Part shown: positions 54,178 to 64,000 of the stretch, piece after piece
Layout: every line of letters begins with the position of its first letter
Numbering within the stretch: position 1 is the first letter of the stretch
NCBI GenBank assembly: GCA_947311845.1
Contig: CAMZMU010000048.1
Location: 22,131,497-22,195,496, forward strand
DNA length: 64,000 nucleotides
Source: Poa pratensis
Taxonomy: Eukaryota; Streptophyta; Magnoliopsida; Poales; Poaceae
Direction: 5' to 3'
Notes under the pieces: generated by a model
Database searches by the model: none
The model's input: only the letters and a program-made list of their open reading frames with translations
Told to the model about the DNA's origin: nothing
Translations under genes and position numbers: made by a program

Positions 54178-56800
54178 ATGGCCTTCATGCGTACCTCCGT
54201 GAGTCGCCCCACTCCCTCTTCCCGCTGTTTTCCGATTCACGCGAGTTTGCGGTGGCGGTTTTGGTGGGTTCGATTCGCCGGAGGTTTAGATCTGCGGGTG
54301 TAGGCCTGCGGGTGTAGGCCGCAGATGTGGTTTTATCTCACCGCGGGCCGTAGGAGCAGTCGATTCCGTTATTTCTAGCAACCAGTCTTGGGTTCCAGTA
54401 GCAGATGGTGCGGATTGCCGAGAGGGAGCATCTGAAAGGTGGTAGGCGCCTGTTGAGTCGACAGAGTTTTTGCACTAGCCGCGAGCCCGTCAGAGACTTG
54501 GGGATGGTTTGGCGGCTGTGGTTGGGAGTTTATTAATATGTTAATTCCAGGTGTCTTTTTGGATTGTCTACTGACCATTGATTTGTCTGGCAGTTCATCC
54601 ATTTTCTGCTGCAGTTATCTGTATGCTTTGGCAATATCTGTATCGCCGGTGACTTGTGGATGATGAGCCGAGAGTCAATTTGTACACACTGGTAACCGTC
54701 AGCAGGTTGATGTAACACTAGGATGATTAGAAATTGGGAAGGGAAAGAAGTGTGAGCCATAGAAATTAAAGCGGGTTAATAAGGGGCGAGCCATATAAAT
54801 TATTAGGGGTGAGTCGAAGGATGATCTGAACATCCTTTGGGGGCCAGGGAATAGGGGTGTTTGTTAAAACCCCATGTGAGACAAATAACAAATCCACTTC
54901 ACCGGGGGAAGAACCTCCTACAATTTTTGTATTGTTTGCAGTGGACCACTTGGTGTGCCAGTTGTTACATTATTTGTAAAGCCCTTTCGATATTTGACCT
55001 GTATATTCTTATATAAGTGGACCATGCTTGCACGCTCAATGAAATTTTGAGTCCCCACGGAAGGTGGAGGGATAGCCATGTTAGAACCGGTTGCAATTCC
55101 TTCTTACATACCCATGTTAGAAGCAGTTGCAGTTCTTTACAGTGAAAAGCATCCCCTTTCTTACAGTGTGCCTCACTCATATTCATACCTCTACTGGGTA
55201 GGTAACATTTAGATGGATGCATCGTCTGGACTGTTCTGGGTATTGCTGATTTGCTGTCGGTCTATATTGCTATTTAATACATCTGAATAATTGACCTGCT
55301 GTGAATTGGTGTCTTAATTTAAGACACCTGTATAATTGAGCTTGTGTATTGGTATTCGTCCAACCTTTGTCAACTTATCACATTACTTAGCCCAAGTGAC
55401 ATTACATGATTAATGAAGTTTTGAATCTTGGATTTATCCTGTATTGGGTTGAGTAATTGTGAGAGAGTTGATACCTTCCTTGTGCGTTGAAACAGAGCAT
55501 TCATGTTCCATCCATTAGATGCATATATGTGGAATCATCTCCATTGGTTAACCCAGGACGACCATTTTAGGGCCTTCGCCTCGTTTACTGGAAACCATCT
55601 GTGCCTAATTGTCTTTTAAGCGATAGGTTTTGGTAGTATGTGGCTGTTGTTTTCTTATTCTGACCCATCTTGTTAATTTGTGCATAATGTGTCAGCCACC
55701 AGTATGTGGTTTTGCAAGGCCCATTGATACATGGAATGTGACGGCTGTAGTTTCGTCCAACGTTACAAGTTTATACTGCCGTGGTAAAAGAGGCAGTGCA
55801 GTTTGAACGATTTATCTCTTAAACAGTTAAACTTTTATTTATTGGTTTGCAGTGACAAATATTTGGTTCCAAGTATTTGTTTTCTTGATTTTTCTGATTT
55901 TCTCATGTGTGTACTCCTTTGCAGTCCAATGCATCCTCTGGTATGGGGGTTGCTCCTGATATCAGGGCAACATTCCTGGAGCTTCAAATGAAGAAGGCAT
56001 TTCGCTATGTTATCTTCAAAATTGAGGAGAAACAAAAGCAGGTTGTTGTGGAGAAGACAGGGGCTACAACTGAGAGTTATGATGATTTCCTGGCTTGTCT
56101 CCCTGAAAATGACTGCAGATATGCCCTTTATGATTTTGACTTTGTTACTGGGGAGAATGTGCAGAAAAGCAAGATTTTCTTCATTGCCTGGTGAGCTTCA
56201 TAGCCACTTGATCTACTAGCTCTTGTTACGAAACGATAAATTGTTGAATAGTCATGGAAGTTCCTGTTATGCAGCATGGTGTTAGTTTCTTAATTTCTCT
56301 ATACGACTTAAGTATTGAAGTATTGATTTGTTTTTTATAATATCATCATAGTGTGTTCTTGTTTTCTCTGTGTCTGTTGCTCTCCAGAATAAATAACAGT
56401 GCCACGTCTCTAGAATAGAATATGCTTTTAGCTATCTCCTATCCAGATTGAATAAACATTGCATGTCCACATGTCTTCAGGATATGCTTGCCAGTAGTGT
56501 AATCTGTTCTCTGTTACCAAAGTTGACTTGTCCGCTAGCAGTACTTGTATGCATAGCTACGAAATCACCATTTTTTGCACATGCCTGATGGTCGATGCGC
56601 CCCTCTGTCCTTTCACTTGATTTTGTAACTAATGCACATGCTGCACCAGGTCTCCAGACACATCCCGCATCCGTGCGAAGATGCTGTACTCCACCTCCAA
56701 GGACCGCATCAAGCACGAGCTCGACGGGTTCCACTACGAGATCCAGGCAACCGACCCGACTGAGGTGGAGATCGATGTTCTCCGCGAGCGGGCTCACTGA
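54178..56800 (+). CDS. ADF: Actin-depolymerizing factor (ADF/cofilin)
   Basis: Coding exons are 54178-54198, 55925-56190 and 56650-56800, with GT...AG introns. Together they encode 145 aa, the usual length of the family. The first exon codes for only seven residues before a 1.7-kb intron, the classic plant ADF layout. The ADF-H domain fills residues 18-143. [20 protein letters not shown] and [11 protein letters not shown] form the core strands. The long actin-binding helix has [17 protein letters not shown] (about 101-117). The serine in the N-terminal SNASSGM is the likely regulatory phosphorylation site. ADF severs and depolymerises actin filaments in cytoplasm and nucleus. The N-terminus MAFMRTS is an extension compared with short ADFs. 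Every splice site and the stop are intact; the gene is likely functional. The paralogue number was not assigned. Confidence 0.95.
54199..55924 (+). other. First intron of ADF (1726 bp)
   Basis: GTGAGTCGCC start and TTTGCAG end, with a T-rich 3' side. No nested gene or transposon was recognised in it. A long first intron after a very short coding exon is typical of plant ADF genes and often raises expression. Confidence 0.8.
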
Positions 56801-57413
56801 AGCCCATCGATGATGATCTGTCCACCTGGTGGCTTCAGTCGGATGCAAATTCATGTTGTATCATCCGTGATTCTGTCGCCGCCGTGTTGTTAATAATACA
56901 GATATCCATGTTTCTGTAAGACGTATCGTTTAGCTAGCTGAGCTGCGTGGCTCTAGCTGATGAAGTGTTACCCGACTAGATTTCGTATGATGCCCTGAGC
57001 CTGTAAACGCAAGAAAGCATCCCAAAATGCCTGTACCATTGTCGTATTGAAATGTGGATTGTCCTAGTTGCCCACATTATGTCAACTTCACATTTCGTAG
57101 CATCACATGACTCCATCATGCCATTTCATTTCCTGTATGTTGTTGAAATTTATTTGCTCGACCTTCCTGCCTTTAAGATAGGTGGCATTGGGAGCATATC
57201 GCTGCAAGATATTGGAACATCAATTTCAGTCACAAGCTCCTTGCCCGTGAACCGCGTGAGTTGAAGTCTAGAGCCGTTGAGCGTATATAAAGTTATAAGG
57301 TTTTTATTATTTCTGGACCTACGAGGAGTGGGCGGAACTTCAGTGTTAGCAGATGATTTTGATGGCCGAAAAACATCCCCTTTCCCTTTCTCTTGACAAT
57401 TGCTTTGGTTTCC
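56801..57413 (+). other. ADF 3' UTR and downstream sequence
   Basis: The 3' UTR contains GTTAATAATACAG near 56889, a plausible polyadenylation context. Beyond about 57000 no gene was recognised. Confidence 0.5.
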
Positions 57414-57463
57414 GAACCACTTCGAATTTAATTTGACTGAACCACTTCGAATTTAATTTGACT
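57414..57463. repeat. 25-bp tandem duplication
   Basis: GAACCACTTCGAATTTAATT plus GACT occurs twice in a row. Confidence 0.85.
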
Positions 57464-57483
57464 GAAGCGTTTGCTCATGTTCT

Positions 57484-57863
57484 GAGCAAAAAGGAAGCTT
57501 ACTTCCTCGTCTGTGTTTAGTGGGAGGAATTCCTCTTCTACAATTGCCCAGTATTTCAGAACAACAGAATGAGCTTCATGCCAGCCGTACTTATTACATC
57601 AAGCAATAAGCAACCCGTTGTATGAAAAAGACGAATCTACCACCAACTTATACCAAAAAGAAGAGAGCTCTGCATGAGCAAAAAGGAAGCTTACTTCCTT
57701 GTCTGTGTTTAGTGGGAGGAATTCCTCTTCTACAATTGCCCAGTATTTCAGAACAACAGAATGAGCTTCATGCCAGCCGTACTTATTACATCAAGCAATA
57801 AGCAACTCGTTGTACGAAAAAGACGAATCTACCACCAACTTATACCAAAAGAAGAGAGCTCTC
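57484..57863. repeat. 192-bp tandem duplication
   Basis: The segment starting GAGCAAAAAGGAAGCTTACT at 57484 repeats from 57676 with only a few substitutions and a one-base indel. It is non-coding and recent. Confidence 0.9.
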
Positions 57864-58022
57864 CATCCAACCCAATGCGACTAATCATTCTGACTACCAA
57901 GCGAAAAGCAGTCCTCGCATCCATCCTATTGAACGAAATCATCGGTAAGGTAAAATTGGAGCCGTATTAACTACATACATCACACAATCGAGACAATCGA
58001 CAGATTGTATACTTACTTTGAT

Positions 58023-58545
58023 GTGAACCTACCCGTCGGGTGCCCCACCATGAGGACACCTGGTGCACGTATAAGCTAAGTCCCAGCGGTAAGCCTGCCA
58101 GAAGATTACGGCCAAGGCCCACGAAGGGGGCCCAACAAGGAGAAGTACGCTCCAAGGCAAGCGAAGCTTAGGTCGGTAGAGACCTACCTTATCTGTAAAC
58201 CTAATCGGATGCGAACACCCGAGACCCAGCCTCCTATATAAAGGTTGGGAGAGCCGCTGATCTAGGTCACGCAATACTCATACCACCAAAACCCCAGCGA
58301 GATCGACATCTCGCCGGGACGCCATTGTAGCTCCATTGTATACCTCATACATCAATACGAGACAAGTAGGAAGTAGGGTGTTACCCTCCGAGGGCCTGAA
58401 CCTGGGTAAAACCTTGCTTGTCAGCCGTCGATACTACCAGCGCTACCAAATCTCTCCCCTATCTCAACCCTAGGTACCGAACCATGGGATTTGCCGTGGT
58501 ACCCCCACGTCATACTTCTTTAGAATCCAAGTGTTATCTGAATCC
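58023..58545 (+). mobile_element. Gypsy-type LTR remnant (possible solo LTR)
   Basis: It holds a promoter-like CCTCCTATATAAAGGTTGGG (58231-58250), then CCCAGCGAGATCGACATCTC and GGGCCTGAACCTGGGTAAAA, a pattern I associate with Triticeae Gypsy LTRs. No partner, primer site or domains are present. The ends were not fixed and a clear target duplication was not found. Confidence 0.5.
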
Positions 58546-59400
58546 GATTCGACCCAGGCCTCGCCGGCATAAGCATAACCGGGGTCTGGAACTGCCACCA
58601 TGGATGCATCATCGCAGCTCCAGTCAAGCTGCCGCAGATCCAGTCAAGCGGCGGTGCAGGGCACCACCGGCGGACGTGGCGGGGCAGGGCGGGCGGCACC
58701 GTGGCGGTGGCTGGGGTCAGATCAGGATTTGGGGGAGGGGGGACGGCGACGATTCAAAATGAGCTGCCCTAGCAATGGTCCAACGAGAAGCAGGTGATTC
58801 AAAGCGAGCTGCCCTAGACGACCCCACTAGTCAGACCAAGTAACGGTCAAAGGAGGTTGACCAGACGGTAATTCCCCGTTTGGCCGTCCGTTGGCCTCGA
58901 AAGAGCAAAGTAGGGCAAAACCGAGTAGAATTAAGCGAGTAGGACACAAACAAGAAAAGTTAAACGAAGCAGGACACAAAAATAATTGAGCCAAGTTATA
59001 AACAGATAATTATGGTCTAGGAGAAAATGATAGAAAGGAGGACGAATCATGCCTTGTACACGGAAAGAATGATTCCAGGTAGAGAATGTTTTACCACCTT
59101 CTAGAAAACAGATCCCAAAATTCTTTTAATTAATTAAACTAATGGTAATGAAAACAAAGTGTAGTGTTTCAAAAACAATTGGCAGCTAGAAGGATCATGT
59201 CAAAGTTGTAGTTACTGTCGTCGTCTGTGGATGTGTACTCATCAGAGAATAGAAGTAGAACTAACGCACATATATTATTTGGTGATTTACTTTGCCCACA
59301 TCTAACTGATTAATTTCGGCAATTAATTTAATCTTAACCGCAAAACAAGAAAGGTAAAATAAAACCAGGATCTACACTTGTAACCTTAAACATCGACGTG
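58546..59400. other. Intergenic, no supported feature
   Basis: A GC-rich patch at 58590-58760 is followed by AT-rich sequence. No gene was recognised. Confidence 0.5.
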
Positions 59401-59530
59401 GCTGAACACGCTCCTCCGAACAGAAGAAGTTCTGAAGAACCCAAATCATTCGACCGTTGCCTCCGTAAAGCACCAACCCAACGGTCACCCGTACGCTATC
59501 ACAACAGCACACTCTACAAGCTTCCGGCGA

Positions 59531-59540
59531 TATATAAAAT
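59531..59540 (+). promoter_or_regulatory. TATA box of the 70-aa membrane protein gene
   Basis: TATATAAAAT lies 158 bp before the ATG. The upstream CCAACCCAACGGTCACCCGT (about 59474-59493) is conserved in front of the paralogue at 61975, which supports a shared promoter. Confidence 0.75.
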
Positions 59541-59688
59541 CCTTCCTCCCGCAGCGTTCCCTTCCCAACGCAAAGCACCTCAACAATTCCCTTCCAATCA
59601 TTCCTCTTCTTTGGGGCTCACCTCAAGTCCTAAACAGTTCCTTTCCAGCTTGAAGGGCTGAAGGCATCTAGGAGGAGGAGGAAGAAGA

Positions 59689-59901
59689 ATGGGGTTCGTG
59701 TTGGTGATCTCCCTGCCCTTCATATTCTTCACCATCCTGCTCGGCTTCGGCTGCTACTTCCTCGGCAAGCACAAGGGCCGAGAGGAGATGCGCGCAGGCG
59801 TTGGAGCGCAGATCTACGGCACGCCGTTGCCGCCGCCCGGTGTGGCTGGGCACTCTCCGGGACCGTACCCGGTGAAGAAAGAGGGCCCGGAGACCGTCTG
59901 A
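59689..59901 (+). CDS. Small single-pass membrane protein (70 aa)
   Basis: The ATG at 59689 lies in a good context (GAAGAATGGGG) after a TATA box. It opens a 70-codon frame. The N-terminus is a hydrophobic stretch (about residues 3-25: VLVISLPFIFFTILLGFGCYF) and then basic residues LGKHKGREEMR. A Pro/Gly-rich cytosolic or luminal tail with YGTPLPPPG and VKKEGPETV follows. It probably sits as a signal anchor in an endomembrane; its function is unknown. The 3' UTR is T/G-rich. A tandem paralogue with the same promoter lies 2.3 kb downstream (61975). Conservation of promoter and start between the two copies is the main evidence that it is a real gene. Confidence 0.7.
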   Translation: MGFVLVISLPFIFFTILLGFGCYFLGKHKGREEMRAGVGAQIYGTPLPPPGVAGHSPGPYPVKKEGPETV

Positions 59902-61840
59902 TCGATCGAGTTCCTCGGCTGGAGAAAGACCGAGAACCTTCTGTTGTTGATCTTGGTGTTGCTGTGTTGGATTGTACTATGTTCTCATGTAAATTGTTGA
60001 GCAGTGTCTTGCTTGTGTTGTGTGTAGTGGTCTGTGTTGTGATAATTTGTAATCACAGTGTGTTTTCAGTTATCTAAGTGAGAATGGATGCGGTGGAATG
60101 GATTGTGATGATCAATCGTTGTTCTGTTTGTGCGTACTTGCGAGCTTGCAGTCAGCCAGCCACTACTGAAGCTGGACAGAATGTGGCTTGTGACGAAAGA
60201 GTTTCAGGTGTAAAAGGCAAGCAAAGGGAGGATAGTAGATTCAGATGTCAGAAGACAGGAACTATCTGGCACTGCCTATAAGATAGAACTGGTTTCTTGA
60301 AGAATGATTCTTCTTAGCTTTTGTGGCAAGTTTACCTTCACTTCCCCGATCATTGTTGAAGAATCTGGCACCTGGGAATGAAGAATCATTTTCGAATTTT
60401 TCTTAGCCACTTTCTTTGCACATTCCCCCCAATGCTCAGACCTAGAGTTGAGCTGGCAATGCCTACATAAAATAGGTGATGGAAGAGTTTCAGGTGTAAG
60501 GCAAGGAGAAAAAAAGGTGGAGAATATATTCAGAAAACATGAACTAGAGTTGAGCTGACAGTGGTAGTTAGTCCGAAATGCTTGTTTTGTTCAGAAAATG
60601 AGACAATAGATCATTTGTTCTTTCATTCTTCAGTAGCTAGATATTTGTGAAACGTTGCTACTTGTTCTTTTGGATTTTAAACATACTCCTAAACCTGTAG
60701 ATGATTTACCCTCCTGGTTTGAGACGTTTCTTGTTCATTCAGAAATACATTGCAGTGGGATTAGTAAGTAGTTGCGATCTGGCGTGCCAGAAACAGAGCA
60801 TGTTTTGAGGGTGCAATTCTACAGGATCCGACCACATTAGTTTCACCAATTGGCTCATTATCTGTCTTTCTGTGTTGGTGGCTACTGAGATCATCCACAG
60901 GCGCCAGGGATGGGGGCAGATGGTGCTTCGGTTGGAAAGATTATAAAAAATTGGCAGGAGTGTTGTTTTTTGAGTCAGCCTGGAGTTTTTGTCATCTATT
61001 TCAGTTTTGATTTAGTAAAACGTTCAGGACGAAGGTGTTGCTGATGTATAAAGAATGAATGCAGTAGAAGAAGAACAGTAGTTCAGTAGGCTATCTTTCC
61101 AGGGGCATGAGCAAGTCAGCTCTGTTCCTGTCACGTCTTCATTTTGAGTGCCCCTTCGATCGAAAATAAAGTTGAACTGACAGTGACTGTAAAATAGAAC
61201 TGGTTTAATGAAGAATGATTCTTCTCGCTATTGGATTAAGTTTACAAATACAGTACTTGCTCGATAAAAGGTGAACTGGATGACTACTAAATAGACAATC
61301 TGGCACTTGGTAATGAAGAATCATTCCTGGACTCTTCTTAGCCATTTGTTGAAGAATCATTCACATGAGAGGATCGATTTAAGTGCAGGCAACAAAATGG
61401 GATTAACCTGTCTTCATGTTCACATAACAATGAAATTTGAGAGTGTACATTTGATCTCTGATACAAACACAAACGTGAATACAAAAGAAATCCAACTCAT
61501 CAAACAATTTTCCTTATTAGAAACATCAAAATTCGCAAAACAAACATTAGTAAGATTTCACCAATGCAGCAATATAGCAAATAACTGAGCGTGACCACGA
61601 ACAATACCGTGTTGTTCATTTCTCTTTTGCCGCCAAAAATCATCGCCCAAGCGTATCCGCCGCTATGTCAAATCGACATGCATGTTTTCTAGTGTTTGCT
61701 TGCCCAGATCGCAGTGAATAAGACCGGAATACAAAGTCCACCAGCAAAATAACAAATCAAACATGCTTATATTGCTAAGTCATGTCTTTTGTTTTAAACG
61801 AAAAACATCATGCTCTACCACCACTACTTGAAACAAGCTT
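59902..61840. repeat. Diverged tandem units between and around the small genes
   Basis: After the small gene, a block with GATGATCAATCGTTGTT (60108), GAAGAATGATTCTTCTTAGC (60299) and CTGGCACCTGGGAATGAAGA (60366) recurs with divergence. It recurs at 61190-61330, 62275-62520 plus 62810, and 63055-63180. At 61400-61590 the sequence matches the 3' flank of the edge gene (63340-63480; ACATCAAAATTCGCA), so a lost paralogue of that gene probably stood here. Confidence 0.65.
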
Positions 61841-61909
61841 CCGACTGTTGCCCCAACCCAACGGTCACCCGTGTGCTGTAACAGCAGCTCACACCACAAG
61901 CTCCTCTCC

Positions 61910-61919
61910 TATATATAAG
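61910..61919 (+). promoter_or_regulatory. TATA box of the shortened paralogue
   Basis: TATATATAAG about 60 bp before the ATG, preceded by CCAACCCAACGGTCACCCGT as in the first copy. Confidence 0.7.
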
Positions 61920-61974
61920 CCCTCGCATCACCCCAAAGCAAAGCAGCTCAACAATTAATTCGCTTCGAAGCATA

Positions 61975-62064
61975 ATGGTGACAGTGGTGGTGGTCTCCGT
62001 GCCGGTCTTATTGATCATCCTGCTCTGCGTCGGCATCTACTACCTCTGCAAGCGAAAGGAGTAG
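61975..62064 (+). CDS. Shortened tandem paralogue of the small membrane protein (29 aa)
   Basis: From the ATG at 61975 a 29-codon frame reads a hydrophobic span (MVTVVVVSVPVLLIILLCVG) and the basic end YYLCKRKE before TAG at 62062. Right after the stop, YGMPLPVLPPP is still recognisable in the same frame. It matches YGTPLPPPG of the 70-aa paralogue, so the tail has been lost by a stop and a deletion of about 15 codons. The promoter is conserved, so it may still be transcribed and make a bare membrane span. It is either a pseudogene or a true microprotein. Confidence 0.6.
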   Translation: MVTVVVVSVPVLLIILLCVGIYYLCKRKE

Positions 62065-63538
62065 TACGGCATGCCGTTGCCAGTCCTGCCACCTCCTCGA
62101 TTGGAATCGTGTGTTGATCTTGTGTCGTTGGGTTGTATTATAATGTGTTCCCTTGTAAATAAATTGGTTGATTTGTTGTCTGTGTTGGTGTTTGCTTGGA
62201 GGGAGTGGATGTGGACCTGCAGGTTGTGATGACTTAATCACAGTTTGTGTGTTTTTCAATCATAAGAAGTGATAATTTGTGATGATCAATCGTTGTTTTG
62301 TTTGTGCGTACTTCCCAAACTTGCAGTCAGCTAACCACTTGTGAAGGACTCTCCTGTTTTGTAGGCATTGCATCTGTAGCTGGATAGAATGGAAGAGTTT
62401 CAGGTTAAGCAAAAAGGAGGATACTAGAGTTGAGCTGGCACTGCCTATAAAATAGAATTGATTTCTTGAAGAATGATTCTTCTTGACTCTGGTGTTAAGT
62501 TTACTATGACTTGTTCGATACAACTGGGTACTACTACATTTATTTTGAACATTTCCCCCAATTTTTCCAATTTGGACAACTGACAGAACTAGACAACTTA
62601 AATTCTTATATGTTTCTGAAAACTCGGCCAACTTCAGTAGTATTTTCTTTTTCCTTTTGACATGGGTCAACTTCCGTTCTGGTATGTTTCAAATTGCAGA
62701 ATGAAGCTAGACGGACAGAACTATCACAATCCTTCGCAAGGACCGTCGGGATGAAACCATTTCTGTCGAGTTCTCCTGTCTTGCAATTTTCTTTAGGCTT
62801 GCACCAGAACCTGGTAATGAAGAACATTCTTGAATTCTTCTTATTTTTTACCCCCAACGTTCAGAACAAGTCAACTTAAACTGTGATATGTTAAGCTGCT
62901 AAGAAATAGCAAAACAAAGATAGACGGACAGAACTATGGCAAGCCTTCACAAGGACCATGAGCCATAAACACTCCTTGAACACTGAAGGATCAAGCGATC
63001 CGGCGTCATCCTTGCTAATTGCAGAGCAGGAACTAGAGTAGAGCTCGCACTCGCGTATAACAAAACTGGTTTCTTGAGAAATGATTTTCCTTAGCTTTTA
63101 TGTTAAGTTTACCGTCGATCAATACAAAGTGAAGTGGATAACTAAACAATCAGTCTGGCACTTGGTAACGAAGAATCGTTCTCCAACTATTCTTGGCTAC
63201 TTATTTTGCACATTTCCCCACAACGTTTAGAAGTTCAGAAGTAGCCAATGCTGAATTTCTGGTACGTTTGCTGCTAGGAAATAGCAGAACGAAGCTAAAC
63301 GGACAGAACTATCGCAATGAGACATGATGAATGAATCAGGCGCAGGCAATGAAACACTGAAGTTTCACACTGTAAATTTGCTCTCTGGTACATCCACAAA
63401 CAGAACAAATCCTAAAGAATCAAATATATTTTCTCCTTATTGCACAAACATCAAAATTCGCAGAACAAACAGTTCTGCAGGTGGGGAACGAACATCAGCA
63501 GTAAGCTTCCATCGATCAAGCAATCGAAGTCCATTTGG
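62065..63538. repeat. Further tandem-unit sequence and 3' flank of the edge gene
   Basis: 62275-62870 and 63040-63330 continue the diverged tandem units. The motif AGACGGACAGAACTATCACA (62709) recurs at 62922 and 63297 with changes. The last 200 bases are the 3' UTR of the minus-strand gene at 63539. No separate gene was seen. Confidence 0.6.
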
Positions 63539-64000
63539 CTAGTTGTTGCAGAGGAGGAACCTGGTGAGCACGAGGACGCCGCATGCGGCGCCGAAGAGAG
63601 CAAAGACGGGGAGGTCCCTGGCGGGCCAGCGCCTAGGCCCGTCACCGGCGCCGGCGCCGCCCTTGGCCTCGACGCGGAGGGTCTTGGCCCTGCGGAGCGC
63701 GTCGACCTCCTTGAGCAGGTCGAACTCGAGGCCCTTGCGCTTGAGCTCGGCGACGCATCGGCCGAGCAGCGCGGCGTCCTCCTGCTCCCGCGCCAGCACC
63801 CGCTCGAGGAGTGAGGACGGCCTCCGTGTCCGCCTTGTACCGCAGCGCCCACAGCGTGGCCAGGGAGGAGAGCAGCGAGACGAGGCAGGGATCCACGACC
63901 GCCGGCACGACAGCGTCGTGTCAGAGTTGAGGGAGATGGAGGCGGAGGAGAGGAAGAGGATGAGGACGGAGGCGGCGTGGAAGGCGAAGAAGGCGCAGTA
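63539..64000 (-). CDS. Membrane protein, C-terminal part (cut by window edge)
   Basis: On the minus strand one frame is open from the right edge (64000) to TAG at 63539. It begins in a hydrophobic segment (FAFHAASVLILFLSSASISL) and continues with an Arg/Ser/Cys-rich stretch. A helical, charged part (LERVLAREQEDAALLGRCVA ... FDLLKEVDALRRAKTLRVEA) and a C-terminal membrane span (VFALFGAACGVLVLTRFLL) follow. The middle about 40 codons read much better in the neighbouring frame (VDPCLVSLLSSLATLWALRY), and the original frame is regained at the LERVLAR segment. The gene thus seems to have two compensating indels, or the sequence has errors. I do not recognise the family. The start lies beyond the window. 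Confidence 0.55.
   Translation of the reverse strand, partial: YCAFFAFHAASVLILFLSSASISLNSDTTLSCRRSWIPASSRCSPPWPRCGRCGTRRTRRPSSLLERVLAREQEDAALLGRCVAELKRKGLEFDLLKEVDALRRAKTLRVEAKGGAGAGDGPRRWPARDLPVFALFGAACGVLVLTRFLLCNN

Overview
The window looks like nuclear DNA of a grass of the wheat/barley/Aegilops group (Triticeae). Evidence for this: nested LTR retrotransposons with Sabrina/WHAM-type LTRs, a CACTA element with the grass-type terminus CACTAGTAGAAAA, Stowaway-type MITEs with CTCCCTCCGT ends, a grass-specific DUF1668 gene and an intron-containing plant ADF gene. No bacterial signals, tRNA, rRNA or CRISPR arrays were seen. Family names of repeats are from recognition of motifs, not from a database search.

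Layout. 1-4580: 3' part of a Sabrina/WHAM-like non-autonomous Gypsy element with its 3' LTR. 4581-5392: a Copia-type LTR piece. 8037-20056: a complete Tat-type Gypsy retrotransposon, coded on the minus strand, with a 5-bp target duplication (AGCTA), decayed gag-protease-RT-RNase H-integrase, and on the plus strand a well-formed four-exon antisense gene (9241-12554).

20062-36148: a degenerate array of related blocks (units A to D) around a DUF1668 gene family. Only one DUF1668 gene, 29908-31035 on the minus strand, is intact; a fragment of a second lies at 23430-23592. An isolated first exon of IMP dehydrogenase lies just upstream of the intact gene. The blocks have been hit by other elements: the Tat element and a 1.9-kb poly(A) retroposon in unit A, a Stowaway-type element holding a dead Copia gag in unit B, a 0.45-kb poly(A) retroposon in unit C, and a CACTA element in unit D. 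Because the blocks are related, the uninterrupted copies act as empty-site controls.

36149-50517: a non-autonomous CACTA transposon that contains a 9.3-kb LTR retrotransposon (38775-48059, TSD CATGG). The 3' LTR of that retrotransposon is itself interrupted by a truncated Sabrina/WHAM-like element. The CACTA right arm holds a further 1.26-kb TIR transposon (49123-50381).

51291-64000 is gene-bearing and poorer in transposons. It holds an actin-depolymerizing factor gene (three coding exons, 54178-56800), local tandem duplications, an LTR-like remnant (about 58023-58545), a 70-aa single-pass membrane microprotein gene (59689-59901) with a shortened tandem paralogue (61975-62064) in a diverged tandem array, and the 3' part of a minus-strand membrane protein gene running off the right edge (63539-64000).

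The likely working host genes are ADF, the DUF1668 gene, the small membrane protein gene(s) and possibly the edge gene. The remainder is mostly transposon sequence and decay products.
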